Part shown: positions 32,362-42,075 of the stretch, piece by piece
Numbering within the stretch: the first letter of the stretch is position 1
How the letters are laid out: each line of letters starts with the position of its first letter
NCBI RefSeq assembly: GCF_004345565.1
Contig: NZ_SLWA01000003.1
Location: 186,001-250,000 of the forward strand
Length of the DNA: 64,000 bases
Source: Flavobacterium circumlabens
GTDB taxonomy: Bacteria > Bacteroidota > Bacteroidia > Flavobacteriales > Flavobacteriaceae
Reading direction: 5' to 3'
Made by a program: the position numbers and the translations under genes
Notes under the pieces: model-generated
Told to the model about the DNA's origin: nothing
The model's database searches: none
Seen by the model: only the letters and a program-made list of their open reading frames with translations

Positions 32362-34767
32362 TTACTCGGTTGAAAATTGATTTTCGAGTAGTTTTTCTTT
32401 GAAATCAGATTTGAAAGTATAGGCAAAAGTAAGCAGTAAAGCCCTCGTATCTGATTTTGAAGTCCGGTTGCTGCTAAAGAGAGAAGTAGTGTTTTTATAC
32501 CCGCTTTTCAGGGTGTTAAACATATCGGTAACCACGAGGCCTAGACGCGCATTTCCTTTTCCTAATTTTTGCTGAAAACCGAGGTCAGCATTATAAACCG
32601 GAATTCTTTTTCCCTGCGGAGTGGCCAATGCCGAATTGTAATTGCCAATTAGCTGCAGTTTGGCACCTTTCCACGGAATAAAATTATGAATCATTTTTCC
32701 ATACCAGCTAAAAGCATTCTGAACCACATCCTGAGCCAGATTACCGGCATTTATATTTTGCTGAAAAGCCGTTACACTAATGTTGGTATCATAAAAAGGA
32801 GATGGTTTAACGCTGAAAATAGTTTCTAAACCATAGGTAATCGTATTTCCAATGTTTTGAGGCTGCAGTAAAACAACGCCATTGTCCTGAAGCACTGCAT
32901 ATTGTTTGATCGTGTTATTGGCATTTCTGTAAAAAGCATTGGTTGAAAATGAATAGTTCTCCCATGCTGCATTGTAACTCATTTCGACAATATGAACGAT
33001 CTCGGGTTTTAAATAAGGATTTCCACCATGCGGATTCAGGGCATCGGTAATGTCGACAAAGGGATTCAGATCGTCTAAATCGGGACGATTGATGCGTTTG
33101 CTGTAACCGAATTTTAAAAATTCACTGGATTGTAAGTTGAGCTGTAAAGAGGCCGACGGAAAAAGTTTTGCATAATGATTGGAAAAAGTGTCACTGTTGT
33201 TTTGCGTCTTTCCGTTATTGGAAACCTGCTCGGCACGAATTCCTAAATTGTATTGCCACTTTGGATTTTCCGTATTTCCAATAAAGGAATTCAGCATTCC
33301 GTAAACCGCATTTATTTGTTCATTGAAATCAAAAATATTCGTGGCCAACGGATTAATTACATACTCCGAATTGATTTGATCTGCACTTTGAAAATCGGAA
33401 TTAAAAAAGCGAAAGGTTCCTTTGTACCCCGTTTCGATTATCGATTTTTCTGCAACCGGAAAAGTATAGTTTAAAAAAGCATTCGAGATATTTTCTTTTT
33501 CATAATTACGGGTTCTTTGCAGCAAAGGATTTCCGGTCACCATTTCATTTTCATCGTAAGTATTGGTGTCAATATTGGTATTTTCCCTGTGGAAATTGAA
33601 AGAAGAAGTAATACCCGCATTCAGGTTTTTTCGGTCATCAGAAAATTTTCGGTCGTAATGAAAAGCCAGTTCGGCTACTTTTGAACGTTCTAATTCCAGG
33701 GAATGTCTGGTATTGTCCGAAAAAAAGGCATTGGTATTGGTATTGATTTTGGTTTGCAAAGTTTCGTCATTATCCTGACTTTCTAAATTGCCAAGTGCTT
33801 CAAAAGAAAAAGTATTCCTTTCATTTGGAGCAAAATCAATATTGAATTTCAAATTTTGCAATCCTTCCGTGCGTTCGTCGTTTCTGTTTTGAGTGATAAA
33901 ATGTTCGTCATCAATCAAATAATTGGTTCGGTCTCCTTTTATTTTTTTAGTCCTTCCTGCAAAACGATTGTCATAGGCCAGACCAAAATTCCATTTTTCT
34001 GTTTTCTGGTTCAATTGGACAGAACTGTTCATTCTTCCTTTGGCTCCAAAACCACCACCCAAAACAACAGCACCATTAAGACCGTCTTGGTTGTTCTTTT
34101 TAAGTTTGATATTTATGATGCCGCTTTCTGCATTGGCATCGTATTTTGCTGTCGGATTACTAATGATTTCAATACTTTCTATGCTGCTTGCCGCAATCTG
34201 ATCCATATTGGTAAGGGCAGAGTTTTTTCCGTTAATTAAAATCATGGGTGTTTTTCCTCTGAGCGAAATAGCGCCATCCGCATCAACAGCAACAGTCGGA
34301 ATGCTTTTTAGCATATCTGTGGCAGTTCCGCCCGTTTGTGATATATTCGAAGCCGCATTAAAAATAAAGCCTTCGTCTGTTTTCTGAATTTGTTTTTTCT
34401 TTGAATTTACGGTAACCGTATTTAATAATTGACTGTCATTTTGTAAAACCAGGATTCCGAGATTTACTGGACTACCGGTAAATTTTATTTTTTGAAAGAC
34501 GGTTTTAAATCCGATTAATTTGAATTGCAACTGATAATCGCCTGAAACAATATTTTCTAATGAAAAATTTCCTGAAGCATCCGTCACTGCATAAGAAGCG
34601 ACTTTGGTGGAGTCCTGGCTGTTTTTTAGGATAACATCCACAAATTCTACAGGAAGTTTCCCGTCGGTAACAGTTCCTTTTACAGCGGCTGAATTTTGAC
34701 TAAAAGCATAGGGGCTTATCATAAGTAAAGTGATCAGCAGCGTTATCTTTTGCAGGTGTTTTTTCAT
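32362..34767 (-). CDS. TonB-dependent receptor-like outer membrane protein
   Basis: An 801-residue outer-membrane protein. It has a signal peptide (ending AFSQ), a carboxypeptidase-regulatory-like domain (about residues 27-110, VKGTVTDGKLPVEFVDVILK), a plug domain (about 120-225, TDMLKSIPTVAVDADGAISLRGKTPMILING) and a long beta-barrel ending in LLLTFAYTFKS. This layout is that of the 'outer membrane beta-barrel' TonB receptor family without an obvious SusD partner, so the substrate is not predictable. The -7 box TATCTTTG ends four bases before the ATG, so the message is probably leaderless. Confidence 0.88.
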   Translation of the reverse strand: MKKHLQKITLLITLLMISPYAFSQNSAAVKGTVTDGKLPVEFVDVILKNSQDSTKVASYAVTDASGNFSLENIVSGDYQLQFKLIGFKTVFQKIKFTGSPVNLGILVLQNDSQLLNTVTVNSKKKQIQKTDEGFIFNAASNISQTGGTATDMLKSIPTVAVDADGAISLRGKTPMILINGKNSALTNMDQIAASSIESIEIISNPTAKYDANAESGIINIKLKKNNQDGLNGAVVLGGGFGAKGRMNSSVQLNQKTEKWNFGLAYDNRFAGRTKKIKGDRTNYLIDDEHFITQNRNDERTEGLQNLKFNIDFAPNERNTFSFEALGNLESQDNDETLQTKINTNTNAFFSDNTRHSLELERSKVAELAFHYDRKFSDDRKNLNAGITSSFNFHRENTNIDTNTYDENEMVTGNPLLQRTRNYEKENISNAFLNYTFPVAEKSIIETGYKGTFRFFNSDFQSADQINSEYVINPLATNIFDFNEQINAVYGMLNSFIGNTENPKWQYNLGIRAEQVSNNGKTQNNSDTFSNHYAKLFPSASLQLNLQSSEFLKFGYSKRINRPDLDDLNPFVDITDALNPHGGNPYLKPEIVHIVEMSYNAAWENYSFSTNAFYRNANNTIKQYAVLQDNGVVLLQPQNIGNTITYGLETIFSVKPSPFYDTNISVTAFQQNINAGNLAQDVVQNAFSWYGKMIHNFIPWKGAKLQLIGNYNSALATPQGKRIPVYNADLGFQQKLGKGNARLGLVVTDMFNTLKSGYKNTTSLFSSNRTSKSDTRALLLTFAYTFKSDFKEKLLENQFSTE

Positions 34768-34771
34768 AAGA

Positions 34772-34779
34772 CAAAGATA
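34772..34779 (-). promoter_or_regulatory. -7 box of the TonB receptor gene (leaderless)
   Basis: TATCTTTG on the minus strand, four bases before the start codon at 34767, the same layout as at 18639. Confidence 0.6.
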
Positions 34780-34971
34780 TTTATCAGAGGAAATACACTG
34801 AAATAAACTGGCTTAAGATAGTATTAAATTAATCTTAGAATGTTTTAAGGATTAAGTGCAGAGAAGAAAAAAGGGGCTTTTTACCCTGTAAAAAACAGGA
34901 AATGACATAAGCGTTATAAATTCTGTACAGGGTAGTTTTGAAATGAATTAAATGCGTAAGCCGAAAAGCAA

Positions 34972-35289
34972 ATGAGTAGGCATTATTTTAAAAAATACAA
35001 AATGGAAACAGCTTTCTTTTTGATAATGGGATGGTGCGGTACAGGTTATCCCGGATGGTTAAGGGATTTATTGAAAAAATGGCCACCGCCGCCGCCGGAT
35101 CCGGAACCATGGCGTCATATCAGCATTATTGTTTTGGGATTAGTCGCAGGATTAGTTGGCGGACATTTCTTTAGTAATGCCATTGCAGAAAATCAGTTTT
35201 TTGCAGGTCAGCGTACAATTGCTGCCGGACTGTTTGCTTTCGGAGCATCAAATGTTGCCACCGTAATCGCTTTATCACTGAAACGTTAA
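34972..35289 (+). CDS. Small membrane protein with proline-rich linker
   Basis: A 105-residue protein with a hydrophobic N-terminal segment (METAFFLIMGWCGTGYPGWL), a linker KKWPPPPPDPEPW, then two membrane helices (ISIIVLGLVAGLVGGHFF and TIAAGLFAFGASNVATVIAL). The start may be ATG 34972 or ATG 35002. A -7 box TAGTTTTG at 34933-34940 and a strong terminator at 35296-35330 bracket it, supporting a real single-gene unit. Function unknown. Confidence 0.6.
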   Translation: MSRHYFKKYKMETAFFLIMGWCGTGYPGWLRDLLKKWPPPPPDPEPWRHISIIVLGLVAGLVGGHFFSNAIAENQFFAGQRTIAAGLFAFGASNVATVIALSLKR

Positions 35290-35295
35290 AAAAAA

Positions 35296-35330
35296 ATGCC
35301 TCAGCTATAGGGATAGTGCTGAGGCATTTT
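35296..35330 (+). terminator. Terminator after small membrane protein
   Basis: AATGCCTCAGC pairs with GCTGAGGCATT, followed by TTTTTT. Confidence 0.85.
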
Positions 35331-35350
35331 TTTATGGTGAAATATAGAGT

Positions 35351-35518
35351 TTTTTTGCCACTAATTTCACGAATTAATTAATTTGTAGTGCGAAAAACCT
35401 GCCACTCCCGATAGCTATCTGGATACAGGATTAAAAATAATTTTAATATTGTTTTAATTGTTTGCAATTAGCAAACAATTAAAACAATTAATAATTCGTG
35501 AAATTAGTGGCAAAAAAA
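35351..35518. repeat. Nested inverted repeat (GCCACTAATTTCACG family)
   Basis: Outer arms at 35351-35377 and 35492-35518 are perfect 27-base complements, and an inner pair (35451-35465 with 35471-35485) forms a 15-bp hairpin. A related element lies at about 62148-62240. No gene is present in this interval. Confidence 0.85.
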
Positions 35519-35553
35519 ATCGTTATAAATCATTTAATCTGTGGCAAAAAAAA

Positions 35554-35575
35554 AACGCTCGAATTATCGAGCGTT
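35554..35575 (-). terminator. Terminator of purL
   Basis: AACGCTCGA pairs with TCGAGCGTT; the A run on the plus strand gives the T tract of a leftward transcript ending after purL. Confidence 0.8.
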
Positions 35576-35584
35576 TTATATTTT

Positions 35585-38500
35585 TTAGATTTTCTCAATC
35601 CATTTTCTGGCATTGACAAAAGCTTCATGCCAAGGAGAAACCTCGTCATTTCTGTCTTTCGGGTAATGTGCCCAGTTCCATTGGAAAGTCGAACGCTCGA
35701 TATGAGGCATCATCACTAAATGTCTTCCGGTTTTATCACACATCATTGCTGTGTTGTAATCAGAACCATTTGGATTTACCGGATACCCTTCATACGCATA
35801 TTTAGAAACAATGTTATAGTTTTCTTCGGCTAAAGGCAAATTGAATTTTCCTTCTCCGTGAGAAACCCACACTCCTAAAGTACTTCCGGCCAATGTCGAT
35901 AACATTACCGAATTATTCTCCTGAACTTTTACAGAAGTAAAGATACTTTCGTGTTTCTGGCTTTCGTTATGCAATAATTTTCCGTGTACTTCATGCTCCG
36001 GATTGATTACTTCCAATTCCATAAACAACTGACAGCCGTTACAGATTCCGACAGATAAAGTGTCTTCTCTTTTGAAGAAATTATCCAAAGCTGTTTTTGC
36101 TTTTTCGTTGTATAAGAAAGCACCCGCCCAGCCTTTGGCAGAACCTAAAACATCTGAATTGGAGAATCCTCCGACAGCACCGATAAACTGAATGTCTTCC
36201 AAAGTTTCACGACCTGAAATCAAATCGGTCATGTGAACGTCTTTTACATCAAAACCAGCTAAGTACATGGCGTTTGCCATTTCACGCTCGGAATTACTTC
36301 CTTTTTCACGGATAATAGCTGCCTTAGGTTTTGGTTTTGAAGCGTCGATTACTGGTTTTTTTCCTGTAAAGTGAGTTGGGAAAGTATAGTTTAAAACCTG
36401 ATTTTTATAGTTTTCGAAACGTGCCTGAGCTCTTCCGTTTTTAGATTGTTTCTGGTCTAGTAAATAAGAAGTTTCAAACCAGATATCTCTGTACTTCGTA
36501 ATATCCAAATTCCATCCCGAAGCTTCAGTACCAACTTGTAAAGTTTCTGTAGAAGTTACCGAACCAATTTTAAAAAATTCAACATTGTTTCCTTTTAATT
36601 TAGCTTCAACAGCTGCATCTGATTTCGCCTGGAAAACGATTCCGATGTTTTCTGCGAAAAGGATTTTCAACAGATCTTTTTCGGCGAAAGCAGAAAAATC
36701 AATTTTAGCACCCAAATTTACATCCGCAAAACACATTTCCAATAAAGTGGTGATTAAACCACCGCTTCCGATATCGTGTCCTGCCAGGATCTGATCGTCT
36801 AAGATTAATTCCTGAATCGTATTGAAGGCAGTTTTAAAGAAAGAAGCATCTTTTATAGTTGACGTTTCTTTTCCGATAGTGTTTCTGATTTGAGCAAAAG
36901 ACGAACCTCCTAACTGGAAAGCATCCTGAGACAAATTGATATAATAAATAGAATCTCCGTTTTTCTGTAAAACAGGTTCTACTACTTTTTTGATGTCGAT
37001 ACAATTTCCTCCCGCAGAAATAATAACCGTTCCCGGTGCAATTACTTCGTCATTTGGATATTTTTGTTTCATCGAAAGTGAATCTTTTCCTGTCGGAATA
37101 TTGATTCCCAATTCGATTGCAAATTCTGAACAGCCTTCAACCGCAGCATACAAACGGGCGTCTTCCCCTTCGTTTTTACAAGCCCACATCCAGTTGGCCG
37201 ATAATGAAATTCCTTTCATTCCGTCTTTAATCGGAGCCCAGACAATGTTGGATAACGATTCTGCAATAGCATTTCGGCTTCCTGCCACCGGATCAATCAA
37301 AGCGGCGATAGGAGCGTGGCCAATAGAAGTAGCAATTCCTTCTTTTCCTAAATAATCCAAAGCCATTACACCCACATTATTCAAAGGCAATTGTAACGGT
37401 CCTGCATTTTGTTGTTTGGCAACTTTTCCACCCACACAACGGTCAACTTTATTCGTTAACCAGTCTTTGGAACCAACGGCTTCTAAACGTAAAACGTCTT
37501 GTAAATATTTTTCAAAATGGGCACTGTCATAAGAAACATCCGCATATTTTCTATCGATTGTTTTATCGGTCATTACCGTTTTTGGAGAACTTCCGAAGAA
37601 ATCTTCCAAAGCATAATCCATCGGTTTTGAACCATTTGATTTTGATTCGAAAGTAAAACGGTGGTCTCCCGTTACATCTCCAACCTGATACATTGGCGAA
37701 CGCTCTCTGTCGGCAATTCTTTGTAAAATATCAATATCTTTCTGGCCGATCACCAGTCCCATTCTTTCCTGAGACTCGTTTCCGATAATTTCTTTTGCCG
37801 AAAGTGTCGGGTCCCCAACAGGCAATTTATCTAAATCGATCAAGCCTCCGGTTTCTTCCACCAATTCAGAAAGACAGTTTAAGTGTCCACCTGCACCGTG
37901 ATCGTGAATTGATACAATCGGGTTATGATCGCTTTCCACCAGACCACGAATGGCGTTAGCCGCACGTTTTTGCATTTCGGGATTGGAACGTTGAATCGCA
38001 TTTAACTCAATTCCTGAACCAAAAGCTCCGGTATCTGCAGAGGAAACCGCAGCACCACCCATTCCGATTCTGTAATTTTCTCCACCTAAGATGACGATTT
38101 TGTCGCCTTCCTGTGGTTTCTTTTTGATGGATTGATCCAGTTTTCCGTAACCAATTCCGCCCGCCTGCATGATTACTTTATCGTAACCAATTTTACGGTC
38201 GTTTTCCTGGTGTTCGAAAGTTAAAACCGAACCTGTAATTAACGGTTGCCCGAATTTATTTCCAAAATCAGAAGCTCCGTTGGAAGCTTTGATTAAAATA
38301 TCCATTGGCGTCTGGTACAGCCATTTTCTTTCTTCCACTGCATTTTCCCATTTTCTGTCTTCTTTCAAACGGGAATAGGAAGTCATATAAACTGCAGTTC
38401 CTGCCAATGGCAAAGAACCCTGGCCACCTGCTAAACGGTCACGAATTTCTCCTCCTGAACCTGTTGCTGCTCCGTTGAAAGGCTCTACAGTGGTTGGGAA

Positions 38501-39250
38501 ATTGTGTGTTTCTGCTTTTAATGAAATAACCGAATCAAATTCTTTTACTTCATAAAAGTCTGGTTTGTCAGCTGATTTTGGTGCAAACTGCTGCACTTTT
38601 GGTCCTTTTACAAAAGCAACGTTGTCTTTGTAAGCAGAAACAATATCGTTAGGGTTTTGCTGTGATGTTTTCTTGATTAATTTGAATAAAGAAGTTTCTT
38701 TTTCTTCACCGTCAATAACAAATGTTCCGTTGAAAATCTTGTGACGACAGTGCTCTGAATTGGCTTGTGAGAAAGCAAAAATCTCAGAATCGGTTAGTTT
38801 TCTTCCCAGTTTTGTTGCAAGATTGTCTAAATAATCTACTTCTTCCTGGCTTAAAGCCAAACCTTCTACTTTATTGTATGTGGCAATATCATCGATTTCC
38901 AGAATAGGTTCCGGCTGTACGTTGATCGTGAAAATTTCCTGATCCAGCTGGCTGAATTTTTGAGAAAGCATCGGATCAAAATCGGTAAAGTCTTCCGTTG
39001 CCGGATGAAATTCTTCAATTCTGATAATGCCCGGAATACCCATATTCTGAGTAATCTCTACAGCATTTGTACTCCAGGGTGTGATCATCGTGGCACGTGG
39101 ACCAACAAAAAAATCCGTCAGTGCGGATTTTTCGATCTTATTGGAGTTGGCAAAAAGCCAGTTTAGTTTTGAAATGTCTTGAGCCGAAATTTCGTTTTGC
39201 GTTTGTACTGCAAAAACAGTTTTGCTTTGGTTTTCAAAGAAATGGATCAT
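35585..39250 (-). CDS. purL: Phosphoribosylformylglycinamidine synthase
   Basis: A 1221-residue single-chain FGAM synthase, step four of purine synthesis, converting FGAR with glutamine and ATP to FGAM. Seen: the N-terminal PurS-like part, a linker with LTDSEIFAFSQANSEHCRHKIFNG, the ATP-binding halves (KAETHNFPTTVEPFNGAATGSGGEIRD, HDHGAGG; later GHDIGSGGL), and a C-terminal glutamine amidotransferase with the nucleophile in SVGICNGCQL. I start at the ATG at 39250, which gives MIHFFENQ; the frame continues upstream to 39307 but that part overlaps the promoter. A -7 box TAAATTTG (39277-39284) with TTTG 20 bases upstream supports this start. Confidence 0.95.
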   Translation of the reverse strand: MIHFFENQSKTVFAVQTQNEISAQDISKLNWLFANSNKIEKSALTDFFVGPRATMITPWSTNAVEITQNMGIPGIIRIEEFHPATEDFTDFDPMLSQKFSQLDQEIFTINVQPEPILEIDDIATYNKVEGLALSQEEVDYLDNLATKLGRKLTDSEIFAFSQANSEHCRHKIFNGTFVIDGEEKETSLFKLIKKTSQQNPNDIVSAYKDNVAFVKGPKVQQFAPKSADKPDFYEVKEFDSVISLKAETHNFPTTVEPFNGAATGSGGEIRDRLAGGQGSLPLAGTAVYMTSYSRLKEDRKWENAVEERKWLYQTPMDILIKASNGASDFGNKFGQPLITGSVLTFEHQENDRKIGYDKVIMQAGGIGYGKLDQSIKKKPQEGDKIVILGGENYRIGMGGAAVSSADTGAFGSGIELNAIQRSNPEMQKRAANAIRGLVESDHNPIVSIHDHGAGGHLNCLSELVEETGGLIDLDKLPVGDPTLSAKEIIGNESQERMGLVIGQKDIDILQRIADRERSPMYQVGDVTGDHRFTFESKSNGSKPMDYALEDFFGSSPKTVMTDKTIDRKYADVSYDSAHFEKYLQDVLRLEAVGSKDWLTNKVDRCVGGKVAKQQNAGPLQLPLNNVGVMALDYLGKEGIATSIGHAPIAALIDPVAGSRNAIAESLSNIVWAPIKDGMKGISLSANWMWACKNEGEDARLYAAVEGCSEFAIELGINIPTGKDSLSMKQKYPNDEVIAPGTVIISAGGNCIDIKKVVEPVLQKNGDSIYYINLSQDAFQLGGSSFAQIRNTIGKETSTIKDASFFKTAFNTIQELILDDQILAGHDIGSGGLITTLLEMCFADVNLGAKIDFSAFAEKDLLKILFAENIGIVFQAKSDAAVEAKLKGNNVEFFKIGSVTSTETLQVGTEASGWNLDITKYRDIWFETSYLLDQKQSKNGRAQARFENYKNQVLNYTFPTHFTGKKPVIDASKPKPKAAIIREKGSNSEREMANAMYLAGFDVKDVHMTDLISGRETLEDIQFIGAVGGFSNSDVLGSAKGWAGAFLYNEKAKTALDNFFKREDTLSVGICNGCQLFMELEVINPEHEVHGKLLHNESQKHESIFTSVKVQENNSVMLSTLAGSTLGVWVSHGEGKFNLPLAEENYNIVSKYAYEGYPVNPNGSDYNTAMMCDKTGRHLVMMPHIERSTFQWNWAHYPKDRNDEVSPWHEAFVNARKWIEKI

Positions 39251-39276
39251 TTTGTGTAGTTTGTTGTATTGAGGTG

Positions 39277-39308
39277 CAAATTTAGTGTAAATAAATAGTA
39301 AGCGCAAA
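39277..39308 (-). promoter_or_regulatory. Promoter of purL
   Basis: On the minus strand TTTG (39305-39308), a 20-base spacer, then TAAATTTG (39277-39284), matching the Bacteroidota -33/-7 consensus. Confidence 0.65.
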
Positions 39309-39344
39309 TTTGAAAACGAAGTCTTTTTAAAAAAAATGGAAGGG

Positions 39345-39822
39345 TACTTTTTTTACCATATAAGTGTTCAAAGGTTCAAAGTTTCAAAGGGCCAAGGGAA
39401 CAAAGTTGGAATTTAAGCGTGACAAATAAAAAAACTTTGCGACTTTGCGTCTTTGCGTGCAAAATTTACACTTTTTTTGACCATGTAAGTGATGTAAGTT
39501 CATTTAAGAAGTGGGAATAAATCTGTTTGCTGTGTTTTAATTTTAAAGGGGCAAAGGGACATAAGGACAAAGTTTGAATTTAAGCGTGACAAATAAAAAA
39601 ACTTTGCGACTTTGTGACTTTGCCTGCAAAATTGACGCTATTTTTTTGACCATGTAAGTGATGTAAGTTCATTTTAGAAGTTCGATTGTGTTTTGTTTTT
39701 TAATCTCCCGCAGATTTTGCAGATTGAGCAGATACAAGGATTAGTAAAAGTTTTCACAGATTTATAATACCGTAATTCAATAAATCCGCTCAATCTGCAA
39801 AATCTGCGGGAAACTAAAACAA
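39345..39822. repeat. Gene-free cluster of dispersed intergenic repeats
   Basis: Two copies of a block with 'aagcgtgacaaataaaaa', 'ctttgcgactttg' and 'gaccatgtaagtgatgtaag' (about 39415-39500 and 39579-39675) are followed by a large inverted repeat: CCGCAGATTTTGCAGATTGA at about 39708-39727 and its complement at about 39789-39810. A third, related block is at 41862-42062. No gene is visible. Confidence 0.8.
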
Positions 39823-39823
39823 A

Positions 39824-39846
39824 AAAAGCGGCAATTTGCCGCTTTT
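39824..39846 (-). terminator. Terminator of the secreted nuclease gene
   Basis: AAAAGCGGCAA pairs directly with TTTGCCGCTTTT; the plus-strand A run is the T tract for the leftward transcript. Confidence 0.8.
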
Positions 39847-39870
39847 AGTTTATGAGAATCTAATTTTAAA

Positions 39871-41718
39871 TTAGTTGATGATGATTTTTTTATACACTGT
39901 TTTTTGATCTTTCGTGATGACAACAATATATATTCCTTTCGCAAGATGACTCACGGCTATTTCCGGATTGGTTGCATTTTGTTTTTCGAAAACTTTTTGT
40001 CCCGAAAATGAAATGATTTCAATCGAATATGGAGCGTCTGAGTTATTATAGCCGATATTGAAATTTCCATTGGAAGGATTCGGGTAAATTATAATTTCAT
40101 CAGAAACGGATTCAGCTTCTTCTTTAGATGCAATGGCTGTTTTGCTGGCTAAGTTATTACAGGTATCGGTAGTGTACGAATCCCATTGTGAACTTAAGTT
40201 GAAGGTTGTGCTCGGAGAAGTTACTGTTGATTTTCTTCTTAAAGTAACATCTGCGGCAAAGTTTGCAGTTCCGCCATTGAAAGTTCCGATGATGTCTATT
40301 AAAACGCCATTTTTGAATAATCCCACAGCGTCATTTCCGTTAAACATTAACTCCGTTCCGCTTGTCGAAATATTGGCTGCACCTGTAGAAAAACAAGTCG
40401 AAGAAATAGAACTGTTTACAATTACAAATTTACTTCCTGTCGTTAAAGTTCCGCTCAGGGCTAAACCGGTACTCCAGGCACCTGCACCATTCGTTTGTTT
40501 TTTAACCGTATAGGCCGATAAACTAACAGAACTTCCGGTATTGTTGGCAATCTCTAAAGCTTTATTGTTTCCTGAACCTTCAATGTATTCAGAGAAAAGC
40601 AGTTCGGAAGCTGTTCCTGTTCCGCCGCTGTTTGTGGTAACAGCAATGGTATTGCTTGACGAAGAAATGTTTCCGGCGGCATCTTTGGCTTTTACATAAA
40701 TAGAATAACTTGTTGATGCCGTTAAACCCGTAATAGTTGCTGTTACTCCTGAAACAGTTGTTTTCAGAACACTGTTGGCATAAACATCATATCCGGTAAC
40801 GGCAGTATTATCTGTAGAAGCAGTCCAGGAAAGTGTAATGGATGTTGAAGTTTTGGTTGTTGATGCTAAACTTGTCGGAGCGGTTGGAGCAGTAGTATCT
40901 CCGGAGGGTGGTGTACCTCCCCAGATTTGATTTACATATTCCGGATGATCGATATACGGATTCCTGTTGTTCTGACGGGCATAAATAGCATTATTTCGGG
41001 CAATTTCTCTTGCACTTACCGGATCTTGTGCGTTCCAGGCCAAAAGAGTACTTAAAAAAGCAGCTGTAAACACTTTATTGCTTGATCCGTCAAACATAGG
41101 ATAAGAATATCCTGCAACCGTATTTTCATAACGTGTTGCAAAATAGAAATACATTCTTGCAATATCTCCTTTAAAAGCATTTACAGGTTCAAAAACAGTT
41201 CCTGAATATCCGGATACCGAACTTGATCCCAATTTGCTTCCGTTTTGAGAAGTATAAGTTACTGAACTCACCGTTCCATGCGGATAATTGGAACGGATTC
41301 CGTTTACTTTTCCATCGGTTGGTGTGATAAAATGAGCATCTGCAACCATTGGGGATTGTTCGTTAAAGACAGATTGCGGAATGATGTGTTCCCTGTTGTA
41401 ACAATCACCTTCTACGGAATAACTGCCACATCTTTGTGTGCTGCCTGTAGTATAGTTGTAAGGATCTGTTCCGGAAGGATTTTCAGAATACATGTCTAAA
41501 ACGGTTCCGTCATTTTCATAGAAATTATCCACATCAGAGGTTTGATAGGTGGTATATAAACCTGCATATCCGTTATCGGTATGCCCTTTAATGATGTTGT
41601 ATAATTGTGTTTTTAAAGTGTAGCCGGTTCCGGTGGCAGTGCTGTAATAACCCGATGGAATTTGGGCAAAACTGACTGTAAAAAATAACAGTAATAGATA
41701 AGAGTAGATTTTTTTCAT
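39871..41718 (-). CDS. Secreted EndA-type endonuclease with FN3, LTD and T9SS tail
   Basis: A 615-residue exported nuclease. Order: signal peptide (ending FAQ), endonuclease I domain (about residues 20-265) with the active-site region CYNREHIIPQSVF and the segment HFITPTDGKVNGIRSNYP, a fibronectin type III domain (about 275-365), a lamin-tail-like domain (about 370-520, ASELLFSEYIEGSGNNKALEI) and a type IX secretion sorting tail (about 545-615, IIYPNPSNGNF...LAKGIYIV). It should degrade extracellular DNA or RNA, for nutrients. A -7 box TAGATTTG lies at 41783-41790 on the minus strand, giving a leader of about 60 bases. Confidence 0.92.
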   Translation of the reverse strand: MKKIYSYLLLLFFTVSFAQIPSGYYSTATGTGYTLKTQLYNIIKGHTDNGYAGLYTTYQTSDVDNFYENDGTVLDMYSENPSGTDPYNYTTGSTQRCGSYSVEGDCYNREHIIPQSVFNEQSPMVADAHFITPTDGKVNGIRSNYPHGTVSSVTYTSQNGSKLGSSSVSGYSGTVFEPVNAFKGDIARMYFYFATRYENTVAGYSYPMFDGSSNKVFTAAFLSTLLAWNAQDPVSAREIARNNAIYARQNNRNPYIDHPEYVNQIWGGTPPSGDTTAPTAPTSLASTTKTSTSITLSWTASTDNTAVTGYDVYANSVLKTTVSGVTATITGLTASTSYSIYVKAKDAAGNISSSSNTIAVTTNSGGTGTASELLFSEYIEGSGNNKALEIANNTGSSVSLSAYTVKKQTNGAGAWSTGLALSGTLTTGSKFVIVNSSISSTCFSTGAANISTSGTELMFNGNDAVGLFKNGVLIDIIGTFNGGTANFAADVTLRRKSTVTSPSTTFNLSSQWDSYTTDTCNNLASKTAIASKEEAESVSDEIIIYPNPSNGNFNIGYNNSDAPYSIEIISFSGQKVFEKQNATNPEIAVSHLAKGIYIVVITKDQKTVYKKIIIN

Positions 41719-41782
41719 AAAAATTTGTTTAATGTTTGGTTGGTAATAAATTGATTAATAGTGTTTTAATTTATTGTTGTAC

Positions 41783-41790
41783 CAAATCTA
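41783..41790 (-). promoter_or_regulatory. -7 box of the secreted nuclease gene
   Basis: TAGATTTG on the minus strand, 65 bases before the ATG at 41718. Confidence 0.5.
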
Positions 41791-41861
41791 CTATTTTTAT
41801 GAATACGCTGGGTTAAGGAATGATTATTTTTAGATATATTTTCTTACGGTTGTTTTTTTTA

Positions 41862-42062
41862 CTATATAAGTGTTCAAAGATTCAAAGGTTCAAAGGGACA
41901 AAGGTGCAAAGGTGCAAAGGTGCAAAGGTGCAAAGTGACAAAGTTTGAACTTAATCCTTACAAATAAAAAACTTTGGGACTTTGCGTCTTTGAGAGCAAA
42001 TTTTGACGCAAACTTAAATGTACTTACATCACTTATATGGTAAAAAGCGTCATCTTTACGCC
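41862..42062. repeat. Dispersed repeat with AAGGTGCA tandem units
   Basis: Four perfect tandem copies of the 8-base unit AAGGTGCA at 41901-41932 sit within a third copy of the 'ctttgcgactttg' block also seen at 39415-39675. No gene is seen between 41719 and 42075. Confidence 0.8.
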
Positions 42063-42075
42063 TTGTAGCAAATCT

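Noticed and set aside
33856-34239. 127-codon frame opposite the TonB receptor
   Set aside because: A shadow frame of a well-supported beta-barrel gene with no recognisable features.
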